In this document: positions 14,399 to 16,076 of the stretch, piece after piece
Numbering within the stretch: the first letter of the stretch is position 1
Layout: each line of letters starts with the position of its first letter
Assembly (NCBI GenBank): GCA_038329895.1
Contig: JBBQNM010000055.1
Span: 1 to 16,076 of the forward strand
Direction of reading: 5' to 3'
Origin: Mayfieldus sp038329895
GTDB taxonomy: Bacteria > Actinomycetota > Thermoleophilia > Solirubrobacterales > 70-9
DNA: 16,076 nt
Notes under the pieces: generated by a model
Told to the model about the DNA's origin: nothing
What the model saw: the letters and a program-made list of their open reading frames with translations, nothing else
The model's database searches: none
Program-made: the position numbers and the translations under genes

Positions 14399-14896
14399 CT
14401 AGGGGCGGCGGGGCAGCAACGAGGCGGCCCGCACCAGCGCCCGCTCGAGGCGCGATCCGCGCGGCGGCAGAACCCCCAGCTCGCGCATGATCGCGGCGCC
14501 GTCGTAGTAGCTGACCAGGTTCGTGATCTGGCCCTGCTGGTCAAGCGTCGCGACGTCGACCCCTGCGCTGCTCACGCGGCGGCCGGTGGCGCGAAGCCCT
14601 TCCAGTTCGCCGCTGTGGGTCATCGTCGCGATCCACTCCCCGGCGGTGAAGTCCTCGCCGTGCGCCGCCCGCAGCAGCTCGAAATGAAGGTCGGAGAAGC
14701 CGGTCTGCACCGAGGCGACGTGGGCGCGGATCTCGTTCACGCCGCGGGCGACGGTGCCGGCGCCGCGATCGTCATAGACCGCGTCGGAGGAGAAGAACGC
14801 CGCGACCGCATCGGGGTTATGCAGGTTCCAGGCCTCCAGGTAGGCGTGCATGAGCGCCTCTCGGGCGGTCCTCTCGGCCTGCTTGGCGGTGGCCAC
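14399..14896 (-). CDS. SnoaL-like / NTF2-fold domain protein
   Basis: Protein of 165 residues from a GTG at 14896. The domain runs from LMHAYLEAWNLHNPDAVAAF (about 15-34) through VYDDRGAGTVARGVNEIRAH to LEGLRATGRRVSSAGVDVAT and ITNLVSYYDGAAIMRELGVL, the pattern of SnoaL-like polyketide cyclase/NTF2-fold proteins, which form a cone-shaped hydrophobic pocket. Their roles range from cyclases and isomerases to non-catalytic ligand binding, and no substrate can be named here. The start is not well supported by a ribosome-binding site: the GTG at 14896 is chosen because it precedes the first helix closely, whereas the longer frame upstream overlaps the divergent thioredoxin start. An ATG inside the first helix is too late. 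The C-terminus has an Arg-rich tail. Confidence 0.85.
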   Translation of the reverse strand: MATAKQAERTAREALMHAYLEAWNLHNPDAVAAFFSSDAVYDDRGAGTVARGVNEIRAHVASVQTGFSDLHFELLRAAHGEDFTAGEWIATMTHSGELEGLRATGRRVSSAGVDVATLDQQGQITNLVSYYDGAAIMRELGVLPPRGSRLERALVRAASLLPRRP

Positions 14897-14948
14897 GAGC
14901 AGATCTAACCACGCCGACGGATTTCGGTCCCTCTCTAACCTTGGCCCA

Positions 14949-15479
14949 GTGAGCGCCCGCTCCTTCGTCGTCTTTCTCGCCGTGCTGGCCGTGGTCGGCC
15001 TGCTGGGCTTCGGCCTGCTCAGCAAGGGCGGCGCGAACGTCGCGGTCGGCGAGGCGGCGCCGAGCGGTGACCTGCCCCGCCTCGACGGTGACGGGACCGG
15101 GAGCCTCTCCGACTACCGCGGCCGCTGGGTGCTGGTCAACTTCTGGGCTTCATGGTGCCTGCCCTGCCGCGACGAGTCTCCGGCCCTCGAAGCCTTCTAT
15201 CGCCGGCACCGCTCGCAGCGCTTCACCGTGCTTGGAATCGACACCCGCGACCTCAGCGACGACGGCCGCGCATTTGTCGATCGCTACGGTCTCACCTACC
15301 CGCAGCTTCGCGACGGCGACGGCGACCGTGGCCATGACTTCGGCACCAGCGGCGTCCCGGAGAACTTTCTCGTCAACCCACAGGGGCGGCTGGTGTTGAT
15401 CCGGCGCGGCCCGGTGGACCGGGAGTACCTCGACCAGTACGTGGCGCCGCTGCTGGGGGGCGGTCATGCGAGCGGCTAG
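14949..15479 (+). CDS. CcmG/DsbE-like membrane-anchored thioredoxin
   Basis: Thiol-disulfide oxidoreductase of the TlpA/ResA/CcmG group, 176 residues from a GTG at 14949. One N-terminal membrane anchor (about 5-24, SFVVFLAVLAVVGLLGFGLL) places the domain outside. The active site WASWCLPCRDE has Cys70 and Cys73; the cis-Pro loop is GVPENF (135-140, Pro137). GSLSDYRGRWVLVNFW ahead of it is the usual beta strand. Its expected task is to keep the CxxCH heme-binding motif of apocytochrome c reduced for CcmF. It overlaps ccmH by 14 bases and is divergent from the SnoaL-like gene. The longer frame from 14850 overlaps that gene and has no anchor-proximal logic, so the GTG is preferred. Confidence 0.92.
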   Translation: MSARSFVVFLAVLAVVGLLGFGLLSKGGANVAVGEAAPSGDLPRLDGDGTGSLSDYRGRWVLVNFWASWCLPCRDESPALEAFYRRHRSQRFTVLGIDTRDLSDDGRAFVDRYGLTYPQLRDGDGDRGHDFGTSGVPENFLVNPQGRLVLIRRGPVDREYLDQYVAPLLGGGHASG

Positions 15480-15933
15480 CCGGGTCCTGGCGTTGGCACT
15501 GGCGCTCGCCGTGCTGCTCGCACCCGCGGCGGCCGGTTTCCGTCCCCAACCGCGGGCCTCGCTCCCCGACATCGAGGACGAGGTGATGTGCCCGGTCTGC
15601 GGCACGCTGCTGGAGCTCTCGGAGTCGCCGCAGGCGGATCGCGAACGGGTCTTCATTCGCAAGCTGATTGCCGAGGGCCGCAGCAAGCAGCAGATCAAGG
15701 ACGCGCTGGTCGCGGAGTACGGGCCCGCGGTTCTCGCGACCCCCCAGGGTTCGGGGTTCGATCTCACCGCCTACCTGGTGCCGATCATCGCCGGACTGCT
15801 GGCTGCGACAGCCCTTGTTGTCGGCGTGAGGCGGTGGCGGCGCGCCTCTCAGCCCGACGAACCGGAGGCGGAGGCTCCCAGCGGCGAGGACGCCGAGCGA
15901 CTTGATTCGGACCTGGCGCGGTACGACCTCTAG
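15466..15933 (+). CDS. ccmH: Cytochrome c maturation protein CcmH
   Basis: Thiol-oxidoreductase subunit of System I, 155 residues. The signal peptide or N-terminal anchor RVLALALALAVLLAPAAAG is followed by the short CcmH domain: DEVMCPVCGTLLELSESPQA (Cys42 and Cys45 in CPVC, where classic CcmH has LRCxxC), DRERVFIRKLIAEGRSKQQI and KDALVAEYGPAVLATP, the conserved three-helix bundle. A transmembrane helix (about 101-120) and an acidic C-terminal tail end the protein. It works with the thioredoxin CcmG to reduce apocytochrome c. Its ATG lies inside the end of the preceding thioredoxin gene, indicating translational coupling. Confidence 0.95.
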   Translation: MRAASRVLALALALAVLLAPAAAGFRPQPRASLPDIEDEVMCPVCGTLLELSESPQADRERVFIRKLIAEGRSKQQIKDALVAEYGPAVLATPQGSGFDLTAYLVPIIAGLLAATALVVGVRRWRRASQPDEPEAEAPSGEDAERLDSDLARYDL

Positions 15934-15944
15934 CGCGGACTAAC

Positions 15945-15970
15945 CCCAAGTTCTCCCGACACTTGGGAGA
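15945..15970 (+). terminator. Alternative hairpins just after ccmH
   Basis: CCCAAGT (15945-15951) pairs with ACTTGGG (15961-15967). The overlapping TTCTCCC region can instead pair as TCTCCC (15952-15957) with GGGAGA (15965-15970). The two foldings exclude each other. Placed 12 bases after the ccmH stop, they may be a terminator or a regulatory switch; there is no T run. Confidence 0.4.
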
Positions 15971-15991
15971 TCAATAGCTGGACCTTGAAGT

Positions 15992-16023
15992 CGGACGCCC
16001 CGGCCAGCTGGCCGGGGCGTCCG
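15992..16023. terminator. 32-bp perfect palindrome, strong GC hairpin
   Basis: CGGACGCCCCGGCCAG is followed directly by its own reverse complement, giving a 16-bp stem with essentially no loop in DNA. It lies 58 bases after ccmH without a T tract. It could be a rho-independent-like terminator of actinobacterial type (U-less) or a dyad binding site. Confidence 0.55.
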
Positions 16024-16065
16024 CATGCTCGCTCAGGCTCCTCGGTGCCAACCAAAAGACGCTCT

Positions 16066-16073
16066 GAAGGGAG
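16066..16073 (+). promoter_or_regulatory. Ribosome-binding site for a gene starting beyond the right edge
   Basis: GAAGGGAG sits three bases from the window end, following about 130 bases without a gene. The spacing suggests a start codon within the next five to ten bases outside the window. Confidence 0.45.
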
Positions 16074-16076
16074 CAC

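Overview
The window is high-GC DNA with GTG/TTG starts and lipoprotein, SecG and Ccm proteins of actinobacterial type. The style best fits a soil Thermoleophilia/Solirubrobacterales-like actinobacterium; this is an inference from gene style, not from any marker search. It alternates between a conserved cytochrome c maturation (Ccm)/SecG core and accessory DNA.

Layout. 1-1990 is accessory: the edge of a possible zinc-ribbon/transposase-like ORF, a CsbD-family stress gene with a one-base frameshift, and a tyrosine integrase whose stop codon abuts a 3' fragment of tRNA-Leu(GAG), i.e. an attachment site. 2080-3138 is a class II Fic protein whose upstream region carries repeats of AATAGGCAC. 3280-7469 is a tight minus-strand operon: ccmE, ccmF, a small CcmI-like membrane/coiled-coil protein, secG and a short family-5 solute-binding lipoprotein. 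7527-9252 holds an SDR oxidoreductase convergent with a family-2 glycosyltransferase. 9231-10842 is the most striking segment: a two-gene toxin-antitoxin (TA)-like module (HTH antitoxin plus AbiEii-like nucleotidyltransferase, ATGA overlap) fills the space between two 38-bp direct repeats, one of which contains the glycosyltransferase start codon. The module has a leaderless promoter buried in two tandem 38-bp palindromes. 10846-12372 is a DGPF/YCII protein plus ECF42-type sigma factor pair with a matching ECF42 promoter, but the sigma gene carries a one-base insertion. 12643-14108 is a secreted protein of unknown function split by a probable frameshift. Then come tRNA-Gly(CCC), a SnoaL-like protein, and on the plus strand ccmG-like thioredoxin and ccmH, followed by two hairpins and a ribosome-binding site for a gene beyond the right edge.

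How it fits together. CcmE (heme chaperone), CcmF (heme lyase), the CcmG-like thioredoxin and CcmH make up the apocytochrome-reduction and heme-ligation half of a System I cytochrome c pathway, here split into two clusters about 7.5 kb apart with opposite orientation. The intervening and left-hand DNA is a patchwork of stress, TA and mobile functions. Three genes show single-base frame lesions, so either local decay or sequence/assembly error must be considered before calling them pseudogenes.
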